Made by a program: the position numbers and the translations under genes
Shown: positions 1 through 8,950 of the stretch, piece by piece
How positions within the stretch are numbered: the first letter of the stretch is position 1
Layout of the letters: each line of letters opens with the position of its first letter
Source of the DNA: Lewinellaceae bacterium
GTDB taxonomy: Bacteria; Bacteroidota; Bacteroidia; Chitinophagales; Saprospiraceae
NCBI GenBank assembly: GCA_020636405.1
Contig: JACJXW010000004.1
Span: 868,001-932,000, forward strand
Direction: 5' to 3'
Length of the DNA stretch: 64,000 bases
The notes under the pieces: generated by a model
Database searches by the model: none
Told to the model about the DNA's origin: nothing
What the model saw: the letters and a program-made list of their open reading frames with translations, nothing else

Positions 1-307
1 TATCCTTTTTAGTCCCTGTGTAAAAAGCTTCGGAGGTGGATATTTTTACTATGGCTTTAGAATTTTTTCTATCCGTATCTGCTTTCTCTATGGCTATTTG
101 TTCCTTCTGAAACAACTCGTAGTGCTCTTCTGACACCTTGAAAAATTCTCGGAAATACTTATCAAATGCTTCCCAGCGATGAGAACCATTCAAAGCAGAG
201 TCAAGCCAAGCAAAAAAATGGGTTTTACCTGCCTCGTTTTTGAGGAGCAGATATTGGTCCTCTGATTTTATCGCGTAAGTAATTATGGCGAAAGTGTGAT
301 GCGACAT
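1..307 (-). CDS. hypothetical protein, 3' part cut by window edge
   Basis: Reading the minus strand from an ATG at 307 gives an uninterrupted frame of 102 codons that runs off the window start, so the C-terminus is missing. The product starts MSHHTFAIITYAIKSEDQYL and is rich in aromatic and charged residues (HFFAWLDSALNG, YFREFFKVSEEHYELF). It has no signal peptide or membrane segment. I do not recognise a family. The open frame, sensible composition and a clear ATG support a real gene, but function cannot be inferred. Confidence 0.55.
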   Translation of the reverse strand, partial: MSHHTFAIITYAIKSEDQYLLLKNEAGKTHFFAWLDSALNGSHRWEAFDKYFREFFKVSEEHYELFQKEQIAIEKADTDRKNSKAIVKISTSEAFYTGTKKD

Positions 308-384
308 GTATGAACAATAATTTTTAAAAACCTTTTTTGCTCATTCTAACGTTTTGCGTAGCTATTAGGCCATGCGCCTCGGTG

Positions 385-485
385 CGCCAAATTTATTTGG
401 CGTCGAAGACGTAAATTTCCCTTCAGGCGTACTATAATCGATATACGGTGGCGCCACACATCTCCGAACCCAAATAAATTTGGGT
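385..485. repeat. paired AT-rich palindromes in a 323-bp gene-free stretch
   Basis: The spacer 308-630 holds no convincing gene. It contains two near-identical palindromes: CGCCAAATTTATTTGGCG at 385-402 and ACCCAAATAAATTTGGGT at 468-485. They lie about 65 bp apart and share the AAATTTATTT core in opposite orientation. They could fold individually or pair with each other, and may be a degenerate mobile repeat or a transcription terminator region. No transposase or conserved end was seen. Confidence 0.5.
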
Positions 486-630
486 ATCCTAACAACGTCT
501 CCGAACGACTTCGAAGAACAGCTACTCAATCCGTTACAATCAGCTTTTTTGAATGTTTGTATATATGAAAAGGCCTCTCGTGGATATGATTTCCTAAACC
601 GTGCATCATGATAGAGATTCTTTCCAGTTT

Positions 631-1638
631 TCACTCCTCCTCATAAATCCGCTCCACTTCTGCCCGCAGTTCCTCCCTGTTAGGAAGATACAGTTGGTAC
701 CTGTTCACAAATAGCTGCGAGCTAATGCCATGCAAGGCATATTTGATAAGCAACTCGTCTTTCTCCCTGGCCAGAACAATTCCAATAGGCGAATTATCGC
801 CCTCCGTGCTTTCTTCCGCTTCAAAATAGCCCAGGTACATGTTCATTTGGCCTACATCCTGATAGCCCGCCTCTTCCCGTTTCAGATCAATAAGTACGAA
901 GCACTTCAAAATGCGGTGATAAAAGACCAGATCGACATAATGGTGGCGGTTCCCCAATGTGATTCGGTACTGCCGGCCGATGAAAGCAAAGCCCTTGCCC
1001 AATTCCAACAAAAAATGTTGCAAGTGTTCAATCAATCGTTTTTCGAGTTCCGTTTCGCTTAGGTGATAAGGCTCTGGTATTTGCAGGAATTCGAGCACGT
1101 AGGGTTCGCGCATCAAGTCATCCGCTTTGTGGAGTTGCTGCCCTGATTTAGCCAGTTTCAGAATACCGGCTTTGTCGCGCGTCGATGCCAATCGGAGGAA
1201 AAGGGATGCCTTCTTCTGTCGTTTCAGTTCGCGGACACTCCAGTTTTCGAGTAAGGATTGTTTTTCGTAAAAACTCCGTTCCAATTCATCTTCTATCTTT
1301 AGCAATTCCACATAATGCGACCAACTTAATTGGTGCGACACCGTCGCACTATTTGGGTACTGTAAGAAAAATTGACGGATGCGTTTCAGATTGCTGAGAC
1401 TGAAACCTTTTCCATGAAGTTGAGACAAATCCTTGGATAAGGTTTCCATGAGCTTACTTCCATATTGTGCTTTGGCGTCCCCACCCTGTTCAAACTCTAC
1501 AATATACTGCCCAATCGTCCAGTATGTTTTGAGGAGTTGGACATTCACGGCGCGGGCAGCGGCAGACTGCCCTTCCCGGAAACAGGCGGAGATCTGATCC
1601 AGTAATTGGCTATAAGCGCCAGGGCGAGTGGGTTGCAT
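631..1638 (-). CDS. DUF1016 / YhcG-type PD-(D/E)XK nuclease family protein
   Basis: The 335-residue product has the two-part layout of the YhcG/DUF1016 family. Residues 8-150 form a helical N-terminal domain (LLKTYWTIGQYIVEFEQGG, GFSLSNLKRIRQFF). Residues 215-270 form a PD-(D/E)XK nuclease core with FAFIGRQYRITLG, YVDLVFYH (Asp236) and the DLK of the active site (Asp251, Lys253), followed by DVGQMNMYLGYF. Family members are soluble and often sit near restriction-modification or mobile genes; their cellular role is poorly known. No restriction genes accompany it here. Start is the ATG at 1638. The stop overlaps a short GTG-initiated frame that I do not accept as a gene. Confidence 0.9.
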   Translation of the reverse strand: MQPTRPGAYSQLLDQISACFREGQSAAARAVNVQLLKTYWTIGQYIVEFEQGGDAKAQYGSKLMETLSKDLSQLHGKGFSLSNLKRIRQFFLQYPNSATVSHQLSWSHYVELLKIEDELERSFYEKQSLLENWSVRELKRQKKASLFLRLASTRDKAGILKLAKSGQQLHKADDLMREPYVLEFLQIPEPYHLSETELEKRLIEHLQHFLLELGKGFAFIGRQYRITLGNRHHYVDLVFYHRILKCFVLIDLKREEAGYQDVGQMNMYLGYFEAEESTEGDNSPIGIVLAREKDELLIKYALHGISSQLFVNRYQLYLPNREELRAEVERIYEEE

Positions 1639-1815
1639 AAAACAAGATTTTGTGTCTAGCTAAACTAAGAAATGAAAACCAAATTGTTTAACTATGGATG
1701 ATCTGTTTTTGGATTAATTGCTCCCACGCCGCCCTATTGCGAACCGAAGCCGGATACCAAACCAACCACCAAACCCAAAGAATTTGTATATTCCCCTCAG
1801 AAAACCACAAGCCCC

Positions 1816-4800
1816 ATGCCCGAGGCGCCGCCCAGCCGACACCAGTACAACGAGGCCTTCCTGGAAGTGCTCGCGCAGCTCAACCCGCAGCAGCGCGAAG
1901 CCGTGGAGCACATCGAAGGGCCGGTGCTCGCCCTGGCAGGCCCCGGTACGGGTAAGACGCACATCCTGTCGGCCCGCATCGGCCGCATCCTGATGGAGAC
2001 CGACGCTCAGGCGCAGAACATCCTCTGCCTGACTTTTACCGATGCCGGCGTCAACGCCATGCGGCAGCGCCTCATTGAGTTCATAGGGCCGGAAGCCCAC
2101 CGCGTACATATCTACACCTTCCACTCTTTTTGCAACAGTATTATACAGGATAACCTGGAGCTCTTCGGCCGGCAGGACATGGAACCAGTCAGCGAACTGG
2201 AACAGGTAGAACTTACCCGTAGCCTGCTGGAGGAACTCGACGTTCACCACCCCCTGCGCCGCGGCCGGCCCGACCCTTATTTCTACGAGGGCCACCTGCG
2301 CAGCCTCTTCCAGCAGATGAAAGCTGAGGACTGGACGGTAGAACTGATCCACGAAAAGATCGATGAATACCTGGAGAGCCTGCCGCAGCGCGATGAATTC
2401 ATCTATAAGGTCAACCGCGGCAAGATCCGCAAGGGGGATCCAAAAATATCCAAAATAGAAGAGGCGCAAAACCGCATGGAACTCCTGCGCGCCGCGGCGG
2501 CCCTCTTTCCCCGTTACCAGCAGGCCATGTACCAGGCGCGCCGCTACGATTATGACGACATGATCCTGTGGGTGCTGCGCGCCTTTGAAGAGCACGAAAA
2601 CCTCCTGCGTTCCTATCAGGAGCAGTACCTTTATTTCCTGGTCGACGAATACCAGGACACCAACAGCGCCCAGAACGAGATCATCCACCAACTGATCGGC
2701 TACTGGGAGCAGCCCAACATCTTCATCGTGGGTGATGACGACCAGTCCATCTACGAATTCCAGGGCGCCCGCCTGAAAAACCTGACCGACTTTTACCATC
2801 GGTTTCAGCCGGACCTCAAGCTGGTCCTGCTAAAGGACAACTACCGCTCCACCCAGCAGATCCTGGATGCCTCCCGGGAGGTGATCCGCCACAATGAGCT
2901 GCGTATCGTCAATAAACTACACGATCTGGGTATTGAAAAACTGCTGGTCGCCCGGAACGGCAACCTGTCGCAGGCTCCCTTGCGGCCGCAGGTGGCGGCT
3001 TACCCTAACCGCCTGCATGAGGAGGCGGATATCGTCGGGCAGATAAAGCGGTTGTACGAGGAGGGTTTCCCCCTGGACGAAGTAGCGGTCATCTACGCCA
3101 AGCACCGGCAGGCGGAGCACCTGGTGGAGCTGCTGGAAAAATCAGGCATTCCCTATAATACCCGCCGCAAGATCAATACGCTCGACCTGCCGCTGATCCG
3201 CAACCTGCGGCAGATGATCGAGTACTTTGCTGCTGAATTTCAGCAGCCCCACAGCGGGGAATACCTGCTGTTCCAGATCCTGCACTTCACTTTTTTCGGC
3301 CTGCACCCCGACGACCTGTCGCGCCTGAGCCTCCACCAGGCCCGTTTCGAATGGGGCGAGCGCCCGCCCTGGCGGGAGCTGCTGGCCGACGGGCCCACCC
3401 TGGATAAGTTAAGGCTGGAGGATAAGAGTGCCCTACAGCGCTTCACCGATTTCCACAACCACATGCTGCGCGAGTACAGCAGCCTGAGCGCCCCGGCATT
3501 TGTGGAGCGCCTCATCAACCGGAGCGGCCTGCTGAAGTATGTGCTCGAACACGAACGAAAAATTCTGTTGCTACAGGCGTTGAAGGCTTTCGTCGATTTT
3601 GTCAAGGCCGAGGCCGCCCGTAGTCCCCGCCTCACCGTTGGCCGGCTGCTCGACCTGTTCCGCAATATGGACGCCAACCGCATCGCCCTCGAGGCCAGCA
3701 GTTCCCTGCAGGTAGAAGTAGGGGTCAACCTGCTCACCGCCCATAGCGCCAAGGGGCTGGAGTTCCGTTATGTCTACCTGATCGACTGCGGGCAGCACTG
3801 GGAGCCGCGCACCCGCGCCAGCGCTTTCCGGTTTGCCCTGCCCGATACGCTGACCTACTCCGGGGAGGAGGACGCCCTGGAGGCCCGCCGCCGCCTCTTC
3901 TACGTAGCCATGACGCGCGCCAAGGAGCGCCTTTACATCTCCTACAGCGAGGCCGACGATAAAGGCAAACCCCAGCAGCGCGCCATCTTTATTGACGAGA
4001 TCCTGAAAAACAGCGGGTTGGAAGTGCAGCATCGTGCCCTGCCCGCCGCCGATCTGCTGGAAGTGGAAGCCCTGCGCCTGCTGGAACAGTCCACTCCACA
4101 AGCCGAGCCCCTGGACGAGGCCACCGTCAGCGGCCTGCTGGAGGGCTTCCAGCTCAGCGTCTCGGCGATGAACCGCTACCTGATGTGCCCGCTTGGCTTT
4201 TATTATGAGAATGTGCTGAAAGCGCCCACGCTGATGCGGGAAGCGGCGCACTACGGTACCGCTATGCACAACGCTCTGCAACGCCTGTTCGAGCGCATGA
4301 AGCTGTCAAAGAGCAAGTCCTTTGCCCCCGAAGCCCAGTTCATCAAGCTGTTCGAGCAGGAGATGGAGCGCCGCCAGGGCTTCTTCTCCCGCAAGGAATA
4401 CCAGCGCCGGCTGGAAATGGGGCGCCGCAACCTGTCGGAATACTACAAGATCCACCTCAACGACTGGGAAAAGAACGTACTGCTGGAGCACAAGCCCCGC
4501 AATGTGGAAATGGAGGGCGTGCCCATCACCGGCAGTATTGACCGCCTCATCCTGGAAGGCCAGGCCGAAGCGAGGGTAGTGGACTACAAAACGGGCAGCC
4601 AGAGCGACGCCAAGATGAAGCGCCCCACCGACGCCAACCCCCACGGCGGTAGTTACTGGCGGCAGCTGGTGTTCTACAAGATCCTTTTCGAAAGCCAGCC
4701 GGCCAATACCCGCACCGTCAAAAGCGGGAAGATCTCTTACCTGGAGCCGGACACGCGGGGGGAGTTCCTGGAGAAAGAACTGATCTATACGCCCAGAGAC

Positions 4801-4965
4801 GTGGAGACGGTGCGTGGCCTCATCCACGAAGTGTACGATAAGATCATGGCCCACGATTTCTACACCGGCTGCGGGGAGCCGAACTGCCCCTGGTGCAACT
4901 TCCTGCGGCACAGTGGGGTGGTGGATACGTTTTCGGAAAGGGAGGTGGAGGAGTTGGATGATTAG
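1816..4965 (+). CDS. UvrD/RecB-like ATP-dependent helicase with C-terminal PD-(D/E)XK nuclease
   Basis: This 1049-residue protein joins a superfamily 1A helicase to a RecB/AddB-like nuclease. Helicase motifs are clear: Q-motif region LNPQQREAV, Walker A AGPGTGKTH (41-49), Walker B VDEYQDTN (about 276), motif III VGDDDQSIYEFQGA (about 306) and LLTAHSAKGLEFRYVYL near 640. The C-terminal quarter has CPLGFYYE (Cys791), ITGSIDRLI and VDYKTG (about 922). It ends with CGEPNCPWC (Cys1019, 1024, 1027), the four-cysteine pattern that holds an iron-sulfur cluster in AddB and Cas4-type nucleases. Likely role is DNA end processing or recombinational repair; no AddA/B partner lies beside it. It is much more GC-rich than the genes that follow. 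Confidence 0.9.
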   Translation: MPEAPPSRHQYNEAFLEVLAQLNPQQREAVEHIEGPVLALAGPGTGKTHILSARIGRILMETDAQAQNILCLTFTDAGVNAMRQRLIEFIGPEAHRVHIYTFHSFCNSIIQDNLELFGRQDMEPVSELEQVELTRSLLEELDVHHPLRRGRPDPYFYEGHLRSLFQQMKAEDWTVELIHEKIDEYLESLPQRDEFIYKVNRGKIRKGDPKISKIEEAQNRMELLRAAAALFPRYQQAMYQARRYDYDDMILWVLRAFEEHENLLRSYQEQYLYFLVDEYQDTNSAQNEIIHQLIGYWEQPNIFIVGDDDQSIYEFQGARLKNLTDFYHRFQPDLKLVLLKDNYRSTQQILDASREVIRHNELRIVNKLHDLGIEKLLVARNGNLSQAPLRPQVAAYPNRLHEEADIVGQIKRLYEEGFPLDEVAVIYAKHRQAEHLVELLEKSGIPYNTRRKINTLDLPLIRNLRQMIEYFAAEFQQPHSGEYLLFQILHFTFFGLHPDDLSRLSLHQARFEWGERPPWRELLADGPTLDKLRLEDKSALQRFTDFHNHMLREYSSLSAPAFVERLINRSGLLKYVLEHERKILLLQALKAFVDFVKAEAARSPRLTVGRLLDLFRNMDANRIALEASSSLQVEVGVNLLTAHSAKGLEFRYVYLIDCGQHWEPRTRASAFRFALPDTLTYSGEEDALEARRRLFYVAMTRAKERLYISYSEADDKGKPQQRAIFIDEILKNSGLEVQHRALPAADLLEVEALRLLEQSTPQAEPLDEATVSGLLEGFQLSVSAMNRYLMCPLGFYYENVLKAPTLMREAAHYGTAMHNALQRLFERMKLSKSKSFAPEAQFIKLFEQEMERRQGFFSRKEYQRRLEMGRRNLSEYYKIHLNDWEKNVLLEHKPRNVEMEGVPITGSIDRLILEGQAEARVVDYKTGSQSDAKMKRPTDANPHGGSYWRQLVFYKILFESQPANTRTVKSGKISYLEPDTRGEFLEKELIYTPRDVETVRGLIHEVYDKIMAHDFYTGCGEPNCPWCNFLRHSGVVDTFSEREVEELDD

Positions 4966-5219
4966 AGCAGGCGGCCGCCAGCGTAAAAACGGGTTCGGAG
5001 CCGCATGGCGGGCCCTCCTTCGGCAGAGCGTTTTTTCAGGGCAACATTGTTGTTATGTCGGGACTTGCTTAAATTGGGATGCTGTGGTTTGAATTGGAGC
5101 GGCAAGCGGGGCGGCAAATGCTGAAAAATATTGGAGATTTACACGCACCAGAGGATATTTGAACCACGTACTTCGTGTTTGATATATACGGAGGTGCTTT
5201 AACGCAATAGTTATAGCCA

Positions 5220-6713
5220 ATGACAAATACGATGAAATTTCTGATATCAACACTCTTGTTGGTTTTAATTGAGTCTGCGAATGCTCAGAATTTTCATACG
5301 ATTGTAGATAGCCTGGGGCTAACAATATTAGAACGGTCAAACACTATTGGAAGTTATGTTTCGATTGTCAAAGGAGACTCCTTGATTTATTCATCCTCAT
5401 TTGGATACAATAATCCGGATACAAAAACACCACTTACTGATTCAACTATCTTTCCAATCAGTTCAAATACCAAAGCATTCAATAGCATTTTATTAACGCA
5501 ATTACTTGAAACAAATCAGATTGATTTCGAAACGCCAATTAAACAGTATTTACCTGACTTACAATTTAAAGACAACTATACAACGAATCATATCAACACA
5601 ATGGATATTCTTACACACAGATGGGGGTTTCCAAGATATGATTTCACTTATTATATGTTAAGTTCTGATGAAATGCTCAATGCAAATCAGGCCGTAGTCA
5701 ATAAATTCAAATACATGGAACCCACGGTAGAATTCAGAACGAAATTTCAGTATGGAAATAATCAATACATACTAGCTGCGTGTCTTTTAGAGAAAATTAC
5801 TGGAATCAAATGGGAAAAGCGACTCAGAGACGAAATCTTAGAGCCGTTAAAAATGTATGATACGCATTGTGATTATGAGCAATTCATCAACTCGACTAAT
5901 CGATCTCTGGGTTACCAAAACAACAAAGAAGTAGATATCAAGTTAGTCAAACCATTCTATCATGTTTCAGGAATGGGGAATATGTTCTCCAGCGTTCGAG
6001 ATCTTCAGGCCTGGTCGAATTTCCTGATTAATGGAAACGACTCCATACTTTCAGAAGCACTAATCGATTATAATTTATCAAGTCATTTTAATGTCGGATA
6101 TGAAGAACCATACGAAGGGTTTTCGAGTATGACTTATGGATTAGGATGGTTTATCTTTGATTATTTCGGTCATAAAGTTGTTTTACATCATGGAGATAAT
6201 ATAGGACATCAAAGTCTGATACTTTTAATGCCAGACGATGATATATCCATAGTAATTATCGCTAATGAAGGAATGAAATCTTACGGTTTTCCCTTTTGCA
6301 TGGCCTACTCACTATTGGATTTAATGACCGATCGGAATATAAATGATTGGTGCTCAATCCTACCCGGAGATGTCAATATAGTGTCGGATTCTACTCTAAA
6401 AGAACCAGAACCGCCAACCGTCGATATCAAAGATTACCAGGGCGAGTTCTTACATGAAGGATTTGGTAAAATTAGAATCTCCTTATTAGAAGAGAAACTG
6501 ATGATCGATGCTGGAGCCTATAAAGGTGAATTAATACATTGGAGCGCAAATACGTTCAAGGTATACTCAGAAGAATTTCAAACGGAATCAAGATTTGAAT
6601 TTATTTTAAATTCGAAAAAAGGAATTGTTTCAGTCAAAACTGATTTGATTGAACCCAGCGTGGAAATGATACAATTTAAAAAGGAGGTTATAACAAAACC
6701 TAAGCGGCATTAA
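5220..6713 (+). CDS. secreted serine hydrolase, class C beta-lactamase-like
   Basis: A signal peptide (MKFLISTLLLVLIESANA, cleavage before QN) precedes a beta-lactamase/transpeptidase-like domain. The nucleophile motif SxxK is at Ser82-Lys85 (ISSNTKAF), the YxN-type element is in FQYGNNQYILAA (about 177), and the third-box HHG is in VLHHGDNIGHQ (about 322). A C-terminal extension of about 100 residues (DYQGEFLHEGFGKIRIS) resembles the DUF3471-type domain often appended to these hydrolases. Likely a periplasmic or outer-membrane peptidase/esterase; substrate unknown. ATG at 5220 or at 5232 are both possible, and the second places the signal peptide at the N-terminus. It is strikingly AT-rich compared with the preceding helicase, fitting acquired DNA. 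Confidence 0.88.
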   Translation: MTNTMKFLISTLLLVLIESANAQNFHTIVDSLGLTILERSNTIGSYVSIVKGDSLIYSSSFGYNNPDTKTPLTDSTIFPISSNTKAFNSILLTQLLETNQIDFETPIKQYLPDLQFKDNYTTNHINTMDILTHRWGFPRYDFTYYMLSSDEMLNANQAVVNKFKYMEPTVEFRTKFQYGNNQYILAACLLEKITGIKWEKRLRDEILEPLKMYDTHCDYEQFINSTNRSLGYQNNKEVDIKLVKPFYHVSGMGNMFSSVRDLQAWSNFLINGNDSILSEALIDYNLSSHFNVGYEEPYEGFSSMTYGLGWFIFDYFGHKVVLHHGDNIGHQSLILLMPDDDISIVIIANEGMKSYGFPFCMAYSLLDLMTDRNINDWCSILPGDVNIVSDSTLKEPEPPTVDIKDYQGEFLHEGFGKIRISLLEEKLMIDAGAYKGELIHWSANTFKVYSEEFQTESRFEFILNSKKGIVSVKTDLIEPSVEMIQFKKEVITKPKRH

Positions 6714-6730
6714 AACGACCGCTTAGCTTA

Positions 6731-6889
6731 GAGTGTGTTCAAAATTCAATCAATGGCCTGCAAACGGCAAATTTTGTTTCATACGGCGTTAAATTTTTCG
6801 TCGGATTGCCCGCATCCGACTGCAAAATTTGCCTTGCCTGAAACAAAATTTCCTCGTTTTCGACTCATCATTGAAATTTGAACACACTC
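6731..6889. mobile_element. MITE with 3-bp target duplication (copy 1)
   Basis: A 159-bp non-coding element begins GAGTGTGTTCAAAATTCAAT and ends ATTGAAATTTGAACACACTC, giving long terminal inverted repeats. It is flanked by TTA on both sides (6728-6730 and 6890-6892), a 3-bp target duplication. The copy at 25408-25566 matches its reverse complement with only about six differences by eye. GAG ends plus a TNA target match what is known of the IS1031 subgroup of the IS5 family, so an IS5-type transposase elsewhere may move it. The element lies between the serine hydrolase and hchA genes, in a 313-bp gene-free stretch. Confidence 0.9.
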
Positions 6890-7026
6890 TTAAGGCCGTC
6901 AGGCACAATGTAAAATCCCCCCTCAAAGATCCAACTTCCGTAATATCATTTAGCCTTTCCAAGAAATCATTTACTAAGCTCATTTTACTTTGAGGAAGTT
7001 TGTGCTATCATCAAAATTATAGGACA

Positions 7027-7893
7027 ATGATTAAAAAAATATTTGGGCTTGCTCCTACGAAAGAAACTAATGGATCAGGTTACATCCCCTCACCTATGGG
7101 AAGAAAGCTTGGTGTAGACAAAGTAAGTGGTTTTAAGCACACCAACTTCGGTGGCAAAAAGTACACAGGAAATAAAAAAGTTTTAGTGCTATGTACTGAA
7201 GAGCGTTATTTCAAAATGACCAATGGGAAAAACTTCTCTACAGGAAATAATGTGCAAGAAACCATGGTTCCTCTTATGCACCTTGTTAATGCAGGCTTTG
7301 ATTTCGAAGTAGTTACACCAAATGGAAAACCAGCAATTCTTGAGGAATGGTCAGTACCTGTAAAAGATCAGGCGATACTAAAATTTCGAAAAGAAAATCA
7401 ATCCAAATTCGACAAACCTCTTTCCCTAGAAAAGCTTATCAAAAGCAATGAGTTGAATAACGAATCAGATTACATCGCTCTTTTTCTTCCAGGCGGTCAT
7501 GGTTCTATGGTTGGATTGCCTGATGATAAGAATGTAGGTACACTATTACGATGGATTAAGGAGTCAGGCCGATATCTGGTTGCGGTTTGTCATGGTCCTG
7601 CTGCGATGATCGCAAAAGAAAACAAGGGTCAACCGAATCCTTACAACGGGTATAAAATGGTGGCTTTCCCTGATAAATTTGATAAGCAATCGCCTTCATT
7701 GGGCTACTTACCCGGACAACTTCCATGGTTTCAGTGTGAGGCACTAGCAAAAGAAGGTATTACGGTGATCAATGAAAAAATAACCGGTGCTACTCATATC
7801 GACCGAAAATTAATTTCAGGTGATAGCCCAAAAGCATGTGACGAGCTCGGTAAAATAACGGTTGAAGCACTGTTCAAAGAGGTTTTGAATTAA
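7027..7893 (+). CDS. hchA: DJ-1/PfpI family protein, Hsp31-like (HchA)
   Basis: The 288-residue product aligns along its length with Escherichia coli Hsp31 (HchA, 283 residues) as I remember it. Matching blocks include ERYFKMTNGKNFSTGNN, LFLPGGHGSM, the nucleophile elbow AVCHGPAA (Cys188), NPYNGYKMVAFPD, and HIDRKLISGDSP. HchA is a cytosolic chaperone and methylglyoxal/glycation-handling enzyme. An upstream TTG at 7000 is in frame, but ATG 7027 gives the family length and is preferred. It is followed after 14 bp by a short-chain dehydrogenase and then an AraC regulator, suggesting a carbonyl-stress or xenobiotic response set. AT-rich like its neighbours. Confidence 0.9.
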   Translation: MIKKIFGLAPTKETNGSGYIPSPMGRKLGVDKVSGFKHTNFGGKKYTGNKKVLVLCTEERYFKMTNGKNFSTGNNVQETMVPLMHLVNAGFDFEVVTPNGKPAILEEWSVPVKDQAILKFRKENQSKFDKPLSLEKLIKSNELNNESDYIALFLPGGHGSMVGLPDDKNVGTLLRWIKESGRYLVAVCHGPAAMIAKENKGQPNPYNGYKMVAFPDKFDKQSPSLGYLPGQLPWFQCEALAKEGITVINEKITGATHIDRKLISGDSPKACDELGKITVEALFKEVLN

Positions 7894-7907
7894 AAATATA
7901 GAATAAC

Positions 7908-8729
7908 ATGAATAAAACAATTTTAGTAACCGGAGCGAGCTCCGGGATAGGAAGAGCTACCGCCAGATTATTTCAAAAAAAGGGTTGGAATGTGATCGCC
8001 ACCATGCGTTCACCAGAAAAAGAATCTGAGCTCAAGGAGTTAGAGAACACATTTGTTACCAGGCTGGATGTACTTGAACTGGATACCATAAAAAGCGCCA
8101 TCAAGGAGGGAATTCAGTATTTCGGCAAAATTGATGTGGTGCTCAATAACGCTGGATATGGACTAATGGGCACATTCGAATCTGCAAGCCGAGAAAGCAT
8201 CATCAGACAGTTTGGCGTGAACGTACAAGGACTGTTTGATGTAACACAACAGGCATTGCCCCATTTCAGAGGAAATAAAGGCGGAATGTTCATCAACATT
8301 TCTTCCGTGGGCGGGCGAATGACTTTTCCCTTAATGCCCTTGTATCATTCTACTAAGTGGGCTGTAGAAGGATTCTCTGAATCTTTGCGTTGGGAAATGG
8401 CGCAAATTGGCGTAAAAGTAAAAGTGATTGAACCTGGTGGGGTAGCAACTGATTTTGGAGGTAGATCTTTGGATATGCAGCACAATCAAGGGCTTGCCGA
8501 ATACAATGAGTTTGTGAACGCTTTTATGGTAGCCATGGCTCAATCGATGAATCCCGAAACCATGACCAAACCTGAGCAGATCGCTGAAGTTATTTTCGAA
8601 GCTGCGACGGACGATTCCGACAAACTACGCTACAGAGCAGGCGCAGATTGTGAGCAGTTACTGGGAGCAAGAGATAAAATGTCCGATCAGGAATTTTTTG
8701 CTTTGCAACAACAAATGCTAGGTTTGTAG
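7908..8729 (+). CDS. short-chain dehydrogenase/reductase (SDR) family protein
   Basis: A classical SDR of 273 residues. The NAD(P)-binding TGASSGIG lies at about 8-15, NNAGYG follows near residue 80, the catalytic serine is in INISSVGG, and YxxxK is in LYHSTKWAVEG (about 146-150). Length and the late ERAGADCEQ-type tail fit the subgroup often annotated as oxidoreductases acting on small carbonyls. It starts 14 bp after hchA and is probably co-transcribed with it, which suggests a joint role in reactive-aldehyde metabolism under the adjacent AraC regulator. Substrate cannot be read from sequence. Confidence 0.9.
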   Translation: MNKTILVTGASSGIGRATARLFQKKGWNVIATMRSPEKESELKELENTFVTRLDVLELDTIKSAIKEGIQYFGKIDVVLNNAGYGLMGTFESASRESIIRQFGVNVQGLFDVTQQALPHFRGNKGGMFINISSVGGRMTFPLMPLYHSTKWAVEGFSESLRWEMAQIGVKVKVIEPGGVATDFGGRSLDMQHNQGLAEYNEFVNAFMVAMAQSMNPETMTKPEQIAEVIFEAATDDSDKLRYRAGADCEQLLGARDKMSDQEFFALQQQMLGL

Positions 8730-8741
8730 TATTTGATTTAA

Positions 8742-8903
8742 GAGTGTGTTCAAATTTCATACTTCGGATTGAAAATGCCCCTTTTTCGCTTATACTTCGT
8801 TGCCGAAACAGTCACGTACCTACGGGTATGCTCCCGTTTCGGCGCCTTGTCTAATCAAAAAATGGACTATTTTCATCTCCAAAAACGAAATTTGAACACA
8901 CTC
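8742..8903. mobile_element. MITE with 3-bp target duplication (copy 2, variant core)
   Basis: This 162-bp element has a perfect 17-bp terminal inverted repeat (GAGTGTGTTCAAATTTC at the left, its complement at the right) and is flanked by TAA on both sides (8739-8741, 8904-8906). The ends match the copies at 6731 and 25408, but the interior is different (CTTCGGATTGAAAATGCCCC...). It is thus a second subtype using the same transposase ends. It separates the SDR gene from the AraC regulator. With copy 1 it brackets the hchA-SDR pair. Confidence 0.88.
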
Positions 8904-8950
8904 TAAGCAGTAGATAGATCGAAGACTTATTTCATTCAAAAAATGACCAG

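Noticed and set aside
385..485. Possible integron attC site
   Set aside because: The two GTTAGRA-like words are in the same orientation rather than as complementary ends, and no integrase or cassette array is seen.
365..634. 89-codon minus-strand frame starting with GTG that overlaps the end of the DUF1016 gene
   Set aside because: It translates palindromic repeat DNA, has no recognisable domain and an odd composition; the Shine-Dalgarno-like GAGGAGGA before it is part of the upstream coding end.
6789..6983. Minus-strand frame overlapping MITE copy 1
   Set aside because: Most of it lies inside the inverted-repeat element; the similar frame at 25505-25723 over copy 3 shows it comes from the repeat.
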